A stretch of 34,747 bases of DNA from Triangularia verruculosa (lineage: Eukaryota > Ascomycota > Sordariomycetes > Sordariales > Podosporaceae): contig MU864080.1 in the NCBI GenBank assembly GCA_033296885.1, positions 1 to 34,747 of the forward strand. Direction: 5' to 3'. The notes below the pieces were generated by a model, which saw only the letters and a program-made list of their open reading frames with translations, searched no databases and had not been told where the DNA came from. Each line of letters starts with the position of its first letter. Position 1 is the first letter of the stretch. Both the position numbers and the translations under genes were made by a program. Shown here piece after piece: positions 10,801-20,862 of this stretch.

Positions 10801-11237
10801 GGGGGTCAATTGAGACGGGTGGGGGTCCGGCAAGACCAGATTATGTCCCCATTCAGTAAGCGCGCTGGCTAGGTTGTAGTCTGTTTCACCCTGGTTTATC
10901 AGCGACATTTGGTTGCCGACAGTCGGGTCAAACAGGATGCCGCTGAACAGGTCTGCTGGAGAGTCCGCTGGTTGCATATCGAGAACGTCACTGGGCCGTT
11001 TAGTAGTACTCGTAAAGAATGCCCAGGTTTCTTCACATACCTTCCTAGATCCATGTAACTTGATCCGTAATCTTGATGTTGTCGTCGTACATCGGCATAT
11101 TCAACACTATGCTGCCATATTTCTTGCTGATACGGCCGGCGTGGATAAACGCCGGGCATGGCACCAGTACTGACGCCGAAGGTGTCATTGTCCATTTCCT
11201 CGAAGGGAGTCAGAACTCGTTTCAGCGGGTTGGACAT
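7863..11237 (-). CDS. SNF2-family DNA-dependent ATPase with RING finger (Rad5/Rad16-like), probable frameshift
   Basis: About 955 aa over ten exons: 11237-11041, 10990-10690, 10625-10040, 9986-9754, 9695-9662 (34 bp), 9612-9428, 9374-8477, 8424-8239, 8166-8016 and 7958-7863. Helicase motifs are present: I (DEMGMGKS), II (DEAH), III (LTGTPIQN) and V-VI (GLNLT, QAIARAVRLGQ). A RING-like module CSGC...CAHVLCDEC...CPVC sits between the lobes. Such proteins translocate on chromatin and act in post-replication repair or as SUMO/ubiquitin-linked remodellers. Oddities: the reading frame breaks between about 10175 and 10130, where the first frame hits TAG at 10125 while EALGFMLERESG continues in another. 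A one-base gain would restore it, or a weak 56-bp intron could bypass it by removing a conserved NPHFLP stretch. Two introns (9375-9427 and 8425-8476) appear to use GC donors. If the break is real the gene is dead. Confidence 0.75.
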
Positions 11238-11419
11238 CGCGATCAATCGATACTCCTTACCCAGTTGTAGAGGAATCAAGTTGTGTAATTGAACTTCGCA
11301 GCATTTTTTAGAGCTCCATTTTTAATATCACTCGAAGCCAAGGAGCCATCATGTGGCGGGGGCTGTGTCAGTAAATGCACTTGCACAGCCAGACAGCCCG
11401 CTAGCCCAATTGTAGATAA

Positions 11420-11770
11420 CTTCACAGCATTTTGAAATTCCCTCGAGACCCCTCGAGGCTCCCCGCCCGAGAAGGGGGCTTGCCTTCGCACAGACCCCCA
11501 ATTAGATAGGTACGTACCAGCAGCTTCACAGCATTTTTAAACTCCCTCGAGACCTTATACAGATCCCGCCAGCCCCCGCCCCATTTGGGCGAGGAGCCTC
11601 GAGGGCTTTTAAAAATGCTGTGAAGTAAGCTGGCACTTGTGGCAGCCAACGAAGTCAAGCGGGGCGCTAGCTTGGCCCGGCTTCCGGGATTTTACTGGGT
11701 AGAATTGAGATGTAAGTCGCCGCGGGGGTTGTCGGGGATACCCTTGAGGGAGTTTAAAAATGCTGTGAAG
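11420..11770. mobile_element. Middle MITE-like inverted repeat
   Basis: Left end CTTCACAGCATTTTGAAATT (11420), right end finishing GTTTAAAAATGCTGTGAAG (11770), 351 bp. It contains the inner element and lies within the outer one. Between the ends are GC-rich stretches with CCTCGAGG patches and no gene. Confidence 0.55.
11524..11625. mobile_element. Inner MITE-like inverted repeat, 102 bp
   Basis: Left end CTTCACAGCATTTTTAAACT continuing CCCTCGAG; right end is its near-perfect reverse complement finishing TTAAAAATGCTGTGAAG. Arms are about 28 bp with only a few mismatches, around a core of about 45 bp. Size and structure fit a minimal non-autonomous DNA element. The same ends recur at 18091 and 18511. 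Confidence 0.65.
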
Positions 11771-12195
11771 TTTTACGCCACATTAGGGCGGGGAGGCTCA
11801 AGAATGGGTGGTGGGGGATGGGGGACGGCCCCGAGGGATTTTAAAAATGCTGTGAAACGTCAGCTCTGGAGCCTCGCGTGCCCTGTGATGGCAGTGAAAA
11901 GTGCTGTCAGGCAGTGCACGCCGTTGGCTGGTGACTTGGCTCTTGAATACCCAATCAAGGTTGTTATGCCTGAACCACCTGCATCTCCGTACCTACCTAG
12001 TTAGATAGATTTTCTCCCGTGGCTGCGTCTTTGCTGTGCACCGAGCGGATTATCTGTTCTGTTGAACCTTGCTTTCTTCATGCTTCAAGAATCTGACGCG
12101 ATTGAATTCTTGAACATTCCGAATCCGTACCCTACCAATTGTGTCAATCAAACTGGAGTTAGCAGTGCGCGTAACATTGCCGATCGGTCGCGACA

Positions 12196-15100
12196 ATGGA
12201 CTTGGACGAGTTGCTTGATCTTGCGAAAACCTTCGAGACATGGGACTACCTAAAGGTCCAGGACAAGGAATTCTTCAAGTTGAGTACTTACGAAGCTGTG
12301 CAGCAGGATTTGAATGTCATTCAATCACAGCGGCAGGCAACCCGGACAATGATGAATATGAAGAGGATATATTCCTTTCTGACTGGCATGGCACATCTTG
12401 AGAAAGTCCTGGCTGCTATCAAATTTGAGCATTCCGAAAAAGTCATGGCCTACGTTTGGGGTCCGGTTAGATTTCTTCTCAAGGTACAGGCGTTTCTAGC
12501 GGTTCCATGCCATATCAAGGCGAACATTACTGATCGGTTTTAATGAAGACCACGAATCTCAACGAGAGAGCATTCGACAGCGTACTCGACGTCTACGAGC
12601 AACTAGGAAATAAAATACCGCCACTCTACGAGTATCTACAACTTTTCACAAGACTACCAGAGAGCGAAGGATGCTTGGTGTACGTCTACCAGGATGTTCT
12701 TACGTTCCATCGGCTTGCCTACAAGCTATTCTCTCTTCGGTCCAGCTGTAAGATCAAGCCCAGAGTGCCTACCTACCTTGTAACAATAATTACAAACACT
12801 AAACCCTCCTCTAGTGTGGCAGAAACTGTACAGGCCCACCTGGAAAGCGTTGAACCATACGTTCGAGCACCTGGCAGTCTCACTGGAAAGACATTTGCAC
12901 TTCATCCAAGCGCATGGATCATCTCTCCGAAACCATCAAGCGAACTTAGACCAAGGTGCCGAATTGGCGCGCGTGGAGTGTTCACCGGATATCACTCGAG
13001 ACTGGGATGATGCCAAGATGGAATTCTACCGCTATCGCAACGACGTGAACGGAAGTCGAGAACATTTTGAGGAAAAAGAGAAAGTTGGGAAAGAAGAAGA
13101 AAAACGAAGCGTCATGACGTGGATCTCGGCCTCGAAGAATACGCAATCGCTTCACGAGAAGTTCCAGGATGTGAGAATATGTCCCGACACTGGCCGCTGG
13201 CTCTTCCGGAGGTATGGTGAGGTCATTGACTGGATGAAAGAAGACCAACCGCCTGAGTCCGTGCTCTGGCTCCGCGGCAGCAAGGGATTTGGTAATTACC
13301 TTATCTCCCTAAGAGTCTGAATGTATAGGAGGCAGTTGAGCTGATAGTTTCTAGGCAAGACTGTGTTAGCATCGCTCCTCATCGACGAGCTGAACGAACT
13401 CCGCACAGAAAAGAAGAAGTACGCGATCCCACGGGAGAGCAAGACGTACTACTTCTACTGTCAAGAAGATCTCGAACATCGCACCTACCTTGACATCCTC
13501 AAGGGCATTCTCCATCAGATGGTCGATGCTGACGAAGACCTCTTACCCCTCTGCGCCGAAAAGGCTGCGTCAAGCGGAGGCGGGAGCCTTGAAAACCTGG
13601 AAGTTGCCCAAACACTTATCGAGGCCTTCTTTGAGTACAACTCCAGGCAGTACATCATTATCGATGGGCTTGACGAGTGCGAAACACTCGAAGAAATACG
13701 TAAAACTGCAGGCTTCTTCATGCGACAGGTTACAAGGTGCGACAACGAAATCAGACAAGGCCGACTGAGGGTTCTATTCATGAGCCAGCCGATACCGGAG
13801 CTATCCGAGGACAGAAACATGCCGGAAGATGTTGCCTGTGTGGAGCTCAAGTCCACCGACAACGCAGACGACATCAGAGCTTATGTAAAGAAGAGGATCC
13901 CAGACTTCTCTGAGAAGCGTGCCACAAGAAGTGGGTTTAACCTTTCTGACGGCGACAAGGGGCAAATTGAGAGTATTATCTGTCGTCGGAGCGAAGATCT
14001 GTCGCCACCATAAGATGCTCTGTAAGTACAATAAATTGCGATAATGGAGGCTGACGAGAATTGTAGACATGTTTCTCTATGCCCACCTTGCCATCGAATA
14101 TCTTCTACAGCAGCCGACAAAAGAGATGCTCCTTGAGAAGATCAAAGAGGAAATTCTACCAGAGAAACTCGCACAAATGTGTGTCTAATATTCATTACTG
14201 TCCATGATCAAGAGGCCAGGAACACACTGACCACTACTCACAGATATGAGAAGCTCCTGGGCGCAGTCAAGACCGAATTATTGCAACTAGCAGATGGTGA
14301 GACCCACTGGCAGAAGGCCAAGCTCCTCCTGGGTTGGCTGGTCTGTGCAAAGAGGCCCCTGAAATGGCACGAAATGCAATCCATTCTGTCCTATGACCCG
14401 GCCAGCCAAGAGGTTGACTTCGACAAAAAGATGCTACGACAGAAGGACAACAAGTACCTCGGGTCACTGGTGCACGTCTTAGATGGCGATCACATTCGTA
14501 TTATTCATTCCACAGCACGGCGGTAAGCAAATGAGTTTCTTTTTGGATGAGTCCCAACTCTGTATGTCAGGCTCTAATAACCACCAGCTATATCGTCCAA
14601 AACGAGCACATCAATGAGCAAGCAGTTCAGTGTGAACTCACAGTGCTTTGTCTCAAATATCTGTGCCTTCTAAGCTCGTCAAACGGCTACGACGAACACG
14701 AACGTCGAGTAAAGACCCAGCTGGGCTGGTTCTCCTTCCAAGACTATGCCTGTTCCCAATGGCACAGCCACATTGCCACGGTAATTACGGCATGCAGCGA
14801 CCTCTTTTTCGATGGGCATCATGGCCAGAAGTACAAGGAGATGTTTGGCTCTGCCTTAGATGATTTCATCGAAAGGCATCGCGGAGAGCTCACGACAGAA
14901 CCACACGACGACTTCGAACAAATATCTTCCGAAGTCGCCAGATTCTCAGCGCTCTCATTTCACAAAAACCTCCTGTTGCTGTGGAACCATATCTACAGCC
15001 ACCAGAAAGGCACATACGATGCCCGTAACACCATTGGCATCGCTCAGCTCGACAAAGCCCTGCTGGAAAACCGATCCACACTAGAGACGCACTTCAGACC

Positions 15101-15566
15101 CAACTCAGAAGCCTGTATCAATGACACGATAAAAGACTACTACGGCTCCAATCTGTTCAAGTGCAAGCTCGTGCTATGCAAGTTCTTCTACCAAGGCTAT
15201 GACAGGAGGAAGGATCGCGAGACGCACCACAGCCGCCACACTAGGCCGTTCCTGTGTCCCTTGAACTGTAGCCTTGCTCCTATCGGTTTCGTCTCCAACA
15301 AGGATAAGGAAAGGCACGTAAGAACCTATCACCCCGACCATGGTGAAGGGCCGTCCATTTTCGAGGCTCTGCGTCCCAAGACCGGGCCTTCGGAGTTCAC
15401 ATGCAATATGTGCGGCAAGAATTTCACGCGGAAGATCACTCTAAAGGGTCACGAGAGGAGCCATTTTGGCGAGCGTCCGTATACGTGCTCAATCTGCCCC
15501 AAGTCGTTTGCAAGGTTGAATGATTGTCGAAGGCACGAGAAGATTCACTCACGAAAAAGGGCGTAA
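12196..15566 (+). CDS. STAND/NACHT NTPase receptor with C-terminal C2H2 zinc fingers (fungal NLR-like)
   Basis: Exons 12196-12483, 12549-12747, 12815-13291, 13355-13972, 14067-14178, 14244-14522 and 14588-15566 give about 983 aa. Residues 1 to about 180 match the fungal STAND N-terminal type (MAYVWGPVRFLLK, FDSVLDVYEQLG; DUF7708-like). Next are a Walker A (GSKGFGKT, split by an intron), a Walker B (YIIIDGLDEC), and a winged-helix/helical region (LLGWLVCAKRPLKWHEM). The end holds three fingers: a divergent CPLNC...H...H, then CNMCGKNF...HERSH and CSICPKSF...HEKIH. Such NTP-dependent switches act in fungal incompatibility and non-self response; the fingers may bind nucleic acid or protein. Odd point: after ICRRSED the frame reaches TAA (14011) before the strong GTAAGT donor. 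A GTATTA donor at 13973 keeps the frame but drops conserved residues, so this junction may be a lesion. Confidence 0.82.
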
Positions 15567-15882
15567 TGTGGTGTGTGTTTCTATTCGGTGTGTTACTGAT
15601 ACGTGGTGATAGATGTGGAATAAATCTATCGAAACCTGTAGAGAGCGACTGATCTGGTAGATATACAGAAGTGCGAAGCAGGGTCTGTGGCCAGTGAAAG
15701 GAGTGAACAGAGCAAGGAAACAAAAGGAGTGAAAGAGGGCAGAGAAAGGCCTGAAAGATCAGAGCCTGTGGTAACAAAACAGTTACTGAGAACTATCGTA
15801 TTACTTTTGGCTGTATGAAGAACAATTCGGTTGCATGACTCGAACTTTCGTTTAATCAAATGAGAGTGTGTGATGCCAACAC
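15567..15882. other. Convergent intergenic spacer
   Basis: Lies between the 3' ends of the NACHT-C2H2 gene (+) and the HET gene (-). Presumed 3' UTRs; no repeat or RNA gene recognised. Confidence 0.6.
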
Positions 15883-17889
15883 CTATCCCCTAAGCTTCGG
15901 TTCTAATGTGATGTCCCGCCGCTTCGCAACAGTCCACAGAGTCATATCTACAAAGATGACTAACCCGACTCTCTGATAAACTCTTGTACCAACGTCCACT
16001 ACAAGCAAGCCGATACCTTTCTCGACGTCATCATCTCCCTTGACGGTACCTAGAAGCAAATATTCCGCCGCTCTTTCTTGGAGTCCTCTTTGCCGGAGTT
16101 CAGCACTTGGATCCACCAGATCTGGCCGCTCCGATATGGTATGAAACTTGTCATCATTTATCTCGTCCTCTTCTAGAATCCGACACGTCAGCTCTACAGC
16201 TGATACCGTCAACGACTTGACTTTGGCATCTTCACTCCAAAGGGTCCCCTCGTAGCGGATCACGCCGTTGAGAGACGCCCATGACCAGCTGGGCGCCCGC
16301 TTGAGGCATCGCGTCCGCTCTCTGTCGACCTGTGGTTTGTACCATGTCAGGAGCTGTATGAACCATTTCTCCCAGAGTCCGTAGATATTCCTGTCGCGCC
16401 ATAGTACCTCGAGCTCAGTCGTTATCCCCTGAATTGCCCGAAGCCTATCGTCCGGGTCTGTCAGTTTGCGTTCCGTATATTGTTGGACGATCGTTTTCCA
16501 GAGATAGATCTTGTCCGAATCGAGATTTCCAAAAGCAGGCTCCTCGTCATCGTCAAAGACGGTCCACGGCAGAGCCTCCAAGGGTTGTAGATACTCGAGT
16601 CCTTTCCCGGTAACGCCCCGAAGATCCACTTCCTTGCACTGCCAGAGAAGCTCGTAGTCGGAAAATATGAGCATTCTTGATGACAGCATGAATTCCTGCA
16701 ACGCCCAGCCCCTCTGGTCTAGGGGATGTTCGGGCTCGTATGCTCTCGTCGAAATATACACAATACCTCTCTGTCCATTTGGCAGGAGGATGGGGAGCTC
16801 GTAGTCTGGCAGGTAGGATCTGGTTCTCTTGGAAAGAAACCCATCCTTCGCGCTTTTGGGAGAAGACGCCGCAATGATAATGGCAGCATTCTTGTAGATG
16901 GATGCCATCTGTGAAATTTCCCTGTCTTTGTCGGTCTCGCAGTCTTGAATGATGCACAGCGCATCAACCCAAAGATAGCGAAAACCAAGTTTGCGAGTGA
17001 CGAAGATAGCGTCCTGTATGGACTGCTGGAGACACTCGAGCCTGATTTCACCCACTAAGGCCTGAAGGGTATCTCTTCGTAGCAGAAGCGGTTGGACTGG
17101 TGCCGTTGGCTTAGGTTGCTTTCCCCAGCAGTAGCTCAGAGCGAGATATGGCGCGTTTGTTTCTGTCTCATTGACCCTGAGTTTGATTGTGGGACGAGGG
17201 TCCCCAGGCTTGCCGACGTCGAGAACGCGCGTTGGAAGCATAATGTCTCGCGAGTACTGGCAATGTTTGTGAGGTTTCTCAAGACTCATACATTCTTTGA
17301 TGAGGGACTGTGCTGCCGCAAATACATTGCCGCTTCGCACATCTCTGTGGAGAGGCCGTCGGCGTACAACATCTCCAATAGGGCTGCCTGAGCCCTGTTA
17401 GATGCTGTCGTCACCTCGTACGATGACAAGGAGATACTTACCCTTTTTCGCAAACGGATAGATGGTGATCATAGATTTGTCGGGCTCAGATTCGAGTATG
17501 CCTTTAAGCCCATAGATACCCGGCAGCTGAATGCTAGAAGCGTCGCTCGTTGAATGTGCACTTCGGAAATTCCGAAATATGAGACGGTCGTCAGTCACCC
17601 AACTCATATCGTGTTCTTCACCGATAACGAGCGAGATGAACTTGCACAATCTGCAGCCTTGATTTTCGGAAGTCGTGCGCTCGGCACGGGTTCGGTGGCG
17701 AAAGCCGCTTGGTGAGTTGAGATGCTCCAGGCCCTGGTGGGAGAACATGAGTGTGCACGTTGCGCATAGCAGGGAATCAGCCGTGGTTTCCTTGGTTCTC
17801 TTGCGCTGCGACGGGCTGGGGTGGTCGGCATCGTGGGACAGAGGCCGCTGCCGTTTCTGCCTGGTGGGAATTGGAGCGTCCTGGCCCAT
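15883..17889 (-). CDS. HET-domain protein (heterokaryon incompatibility family)
   Basis: Two exons, 17889-17442 and 17387-15883, with a 54-bp intron (donor GTAAGT). The acceptor that keeps the frame is CTCAG, 10 bp after a first CTAACAG. Product is about 650 aa. The N-terminal 150 residues hold two Cys pairs (LLCATC, CRLC) and basic stretches (KRQRPL, QRKRTKE). The HET domain (PF06985 type) spans about 200-380. Its signatures are YLALSYCWG, QDAIFVTRKLGFRYLWVDALCIIQD, here named only by residues, then QMASIYKNA, and RGWALQEFMLS. A conserved APSWSWAS follows near 500. HET proteins trigger cell death when different fungal individuals fuse, often signalling with STAND receptors; here the gene sits tail-to-tail with a NACHT gene. 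The start is the first good ATG (MGQDAP); the frame is open further upstream without another ATG. Confidence 0.9.
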
Positions 17890-18090
17890 TACCTTGAATT
17901 GACGAATATAGGAAGGACCAGTCACTCCCAAGACCTCGAGTAGGGGAATTGCAAACTCACAGACTGTTGACGCAGACAATGCTTTTTGGTGGCACTCACC
18001 TAACGGACACCCGGAAACCAAGCGGGGCCTGGTCTGTTCGCCTGGGTGGCTGAGCCTGCAGGCCCCAACCCGAAATCCATAGGCCTTCAA

Positions 18091-18511
18091 TTCACAGCAT
18101 TTTTAAACTCCCTTGGGGCCATCCCCGAGGCCATACGATAGGTGTCCGATAAAAGGGGGTTCTCTTCAACCAAGCTAAATGGAACTAACGTAACTAGATC
18201 AGCTAAACATAATACATACTATTTGCCCCAAGGTTATCACTATATAAAATATAAAAATATAATGGAGGTTCTCTAGCTTTGAAGGACAAGGAGCAGCAGA
18301 AGTGCAACACCACAGTGGGAATCCCATCCTTTCCACCTTCACAGAGTGCGTCGAAATTCTGGTAATAGGCATCGGGAAGAGGTCCGAAGGCCCGAAAAAG
18401 CTCGAACGCCCAACAAGCCCAGATGGCTTCTAAAGATTGGCCCAAAAGCCCCCGCTACATTAGAGCGGGGTCCTTGGGCATGGCCTCCAGGGAGTTTAAA
18501 AATGCTGTGAA
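18091..18511. mobile_element. MITE, 421 bp, same terminal repeats as the 11.3-11.9 kb cluster
   Basis: Left end TTCACAGCATTTTTAAACTC, then CCTTGGGGCCATCCCC; the right end is its reverse complement with about three mismatches over 36 bp. The interior is non-coding and partly AT-rich. An open frame inside (18203-18445, minus) is not a credible gene. The element starts about 200 bp upstream of the HET start. No clear target duplication is visible. Confidence 0.75.
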
Positions 18512-19140
18512 CCAGTCTCTCCAATAGGAGGCTGCCAGGCTGCCAGGCTGCCATGTCAGGATTACACAGGATGTAAGGCTACCTTAGGTAAGGTTGAATG
18601 CGGGATCGGGATCCCCACTGGGGTTATGGCAACAAGATGGAGGTGCAAGCCCGCACTTCTTCCTTCTTCATCTTACGATCACGTTGATAGACTGGCAATG
18701 GTATTCGCATTTAACCTACTTATACCTCTCATTGATGACAAATGCTAGATATTGAACTACAGGGAGCCCCGGAAGAAAGTGTGGTGAAGCAGTGTACTGA
18801 CTTTGACGAAAATACATCCATGCGTTATTGCCACGGCTTGCAGGGAGGACGGATTAAGTGAAGAACACGAACAAGCGAGTGTATAAGGCTTCTCTTGGGC
18901 TCCGATACCAGGTATTTGCCTACTTATATCCTAATAGGCAGAAGATCCCGATCCTATGGCAGCTCTCAAACACTCAAAATAGCCACTGGCCGCAGCACTA
19001 TGAAAGCCAATACTCCAAGGCAGTCAGAACCAAGTAAATGGCACAAGGGCCAGCCTGTGCCATGCACATCACCACTTCTTCCACGTTCACCCACCTACCG
19101 CAACTCACCGGATATCTCAACGGCGGCTGCGCCTGCGCCC
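18512..19140. other. Intergenic, no recognised feature
   Basis: Spacer between the MITE and the 3' end of the Tyr/Pro-rich gene. It contains a short GGCTGCCA triplication near 18531-18552 and an ACCTTAGGTAAGGT patch near 18581. No gene was recognised. Confidence 0.55.
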
Positions 19141-20190
19141 TTAATCTCTGTGATGACGCTCCATGGAGTAGGCACTGTTCTCCCACTCTGTAGGCGCGTA
19201 CTGAGCCTCTTGAGGCAAGTCCACGATGGGCTCCTCGGCCTCATACCCCACCGGCTCCTGGTAGACAGTACTGTCGTCGTAGGCGGGGACGGATTGGTCG
19301 GGATAGCTGGGATCGGGATAGCTGGGGCCGGGATAGTCGGGATCGGGATAACTGGGATCAGGATAGCCGGGTACTGCTGCCGGCTGCTCCTGGTAGATCA
19401 AGGGGGTGCCGTATTGGGCCACTGCTGCCACTTGTTTCCCTTTCCCACGGCGTTTACCGCCAGAAAGCTTGTGAAAAGACATCGTCCCCCCTGAATATGC
19501 TAATGTTATCTGCTTCCCCTTACCGTTCGAAACCGGGGCAGAGGGGTAAGAGTAGCCAGGTCGACGAGGGGTGGTCCCGGAGTACGCTGTCGGGGGATGT
19601 CGAGTGGAATTGCCGGGGGCGTAGTCAATGTACTTGGAGCCAGCAGCGATCACACGGTAGTCCTCCGGCGCTTTTGACCCGATGTACTCTTCCTGCTGGA
19701 AAGGAGCGGCGATGGCACCATCCTTGGTGTAGATATCGTTGCTCGCCATTTGGTTGAACTGGGTATATTGGAATCGCTGTTCAGGGGTATCTGCGACGTA
19801 GGACTCGGCCCGCCCTCCTGTCATAAACGGCGCCCCCTTGCTGGTGGTTTCCCATGTCGATTTAGGCCCTTTGCGCGCCTTTGTTTCAGTGGGAGCGTCA
19901 AACTCGAAGTCGCGGGACTGGTAGCTCAAGGTGAGGGGGACAGTGGAGGCCGAGGAGTTGCCACCGGGGCTGCGGTATGCATTCATGGACGGACTGAAAT
20001 CGTCATCGTGGTCCTCCTGCCTGGTCCGCATGCCGTCGTCGTGGCCATGGTATCCGAATGACATTGTGTGCAATTTTGGATCGTCAAGTGAGAGCGCAAT
20101 ATCTGCGAATAACTAGCTGTGAAGAGTGCGGTGATTCACAATAGAATGGAAGAGGACTATGGGGGAAGCGATACCTTGAGCATTGGTCAT
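19141..20190 (-). CDS. Disordered Tyr/Pro-rich protein with YPDP-type repeats
   Basis: Two exons, 20190-20175 (16 bp) and 20102-19141, about 325 aa. The 72-bp intron has donor GTATCG and acceptor TTCGCAG; splicing joins MTNAQ to DIALSLDDPKLHTMSFGYHG in frame. A longer in-frame start at 20472 would add a Gln-rich leader and is less likely. The protein is hydrophilic and largely disordered. A basic Gly/Lys patch (GGKRRGKGKQ) near 225-235 is followed by a tandem run of Tyr-Pro-Asp-Pro-Ser-like pentapeptides and an acidic tail. No signal peptide, membrane span or known domain is visible. Possible roles include an adaptor or low-complexity assembly protein, but no function can be assigned. It is divergent from the RING/GTPase remnant and about 670 bp from it. 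Confidence 0.7.
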
Positions 20191-20862
20191 GGAGAGCCTC
20201 AATACCTCGATAATCGCTGTCAATTCCAACCGGGATGAGCGGCCTCTTTTCAACGAGGTGTTGATAGATCGTGGCAAGGCTGTTTTGCCCTTGGGCAGCT
20301 GGAGCAACTGTTGTTGCGTGTCATGTTGCTGCGTGTCAACGGTGTGTCGGTTCGCTGCGCGTTGTTTCAATGCAGTTTGGAGAGCGGCGGGTGGTGTTTG
20401 GCAGATGAGATAGATTCTGTTGGCAGTCGTGAAATAGGGTGAATGGAATGAGCACCTTGGGGACCCAGACATGGTCCCTGAGGTTCAGGTTCCACGTAGG
20501 CCACTAGGCTTTCATCATCTGTTCTTACTCGGCCTCATCTTCACTGCCAGTGCTGAGGGGCCTACGTAGCGGTTGCACCAGTCACCTCAGCCTTGCGATG
20601 GTGGCGGTTGCCAACAGCCGGTGGGCCATTGCGGTACCTGAGGTACTTTACTCAGAGTTGGATTCTCTTGACTCTACTCCCTGAAGAGCAGAACAGCGCC
20701 CTCCGCCTAAATTTCCCCTTGCCACATCGAAATCCACCCGCCAGCAGCTCTCAGAGCCCAGTCCATCGCCATTCCCCAACACCTGCCCGCCATATTCGAA
20801 CGCCTACCGACTCTCTTGGGTCGTCTATCAAATACCTATCTTCAAACGCGACGGTCCCTACA
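20191..20862. promoter_or_regulatory. Divergent promoter region
   Basis: Shared 5' region of the Tyr/Pro-rich gene (-) and the GTPase/RING gene (+). It contains the likely transcribed leader of the former (about 20191-20500). A diverged, RIP-marked copy of 20335-20487 exists in inverted orientation at 25818-25976. No specific binding sites were identified. Confidence 0.45.

Larger units (their letters stand above)
11294..11856. mobile_element. Outermost of three nested MITE-like inverted repeats
   Basis: The ends are variants of one motif. The left end is CTTCGCAGCATTTTTTAGAG (from 11294). The right end finishes TTTTAAAAATGCTGTGAAA (to 11856). Two further left ends and two further right ends lie inside, in the order L-L-L-R-R-R. 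No coding capacity is present. The left end is the most diverged of the six, which fits this being the oldest insertion. No convincing target duplication was found. Confidence 0.55.

Noticed and set aside
11639..12004. 121-codon open frame with repeated FKNAVK peptides
   Set aside because: It is a by-product of MITE ends and has no ATG-based or conserved start.
18203..18445. 80-codon open frame inside the MITE
   Set aside because: It lies wholly in non-coding MITE interior and has no conserved features.
20175..20472. Longer N-terminus (start at 20472) for the Tyr/Pro-rich protein
   Set aside because: The extra Gln-rich stretch looks like translated leader; the start at 20190 joins cleanly to the body. 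It cannot be fully excluded.
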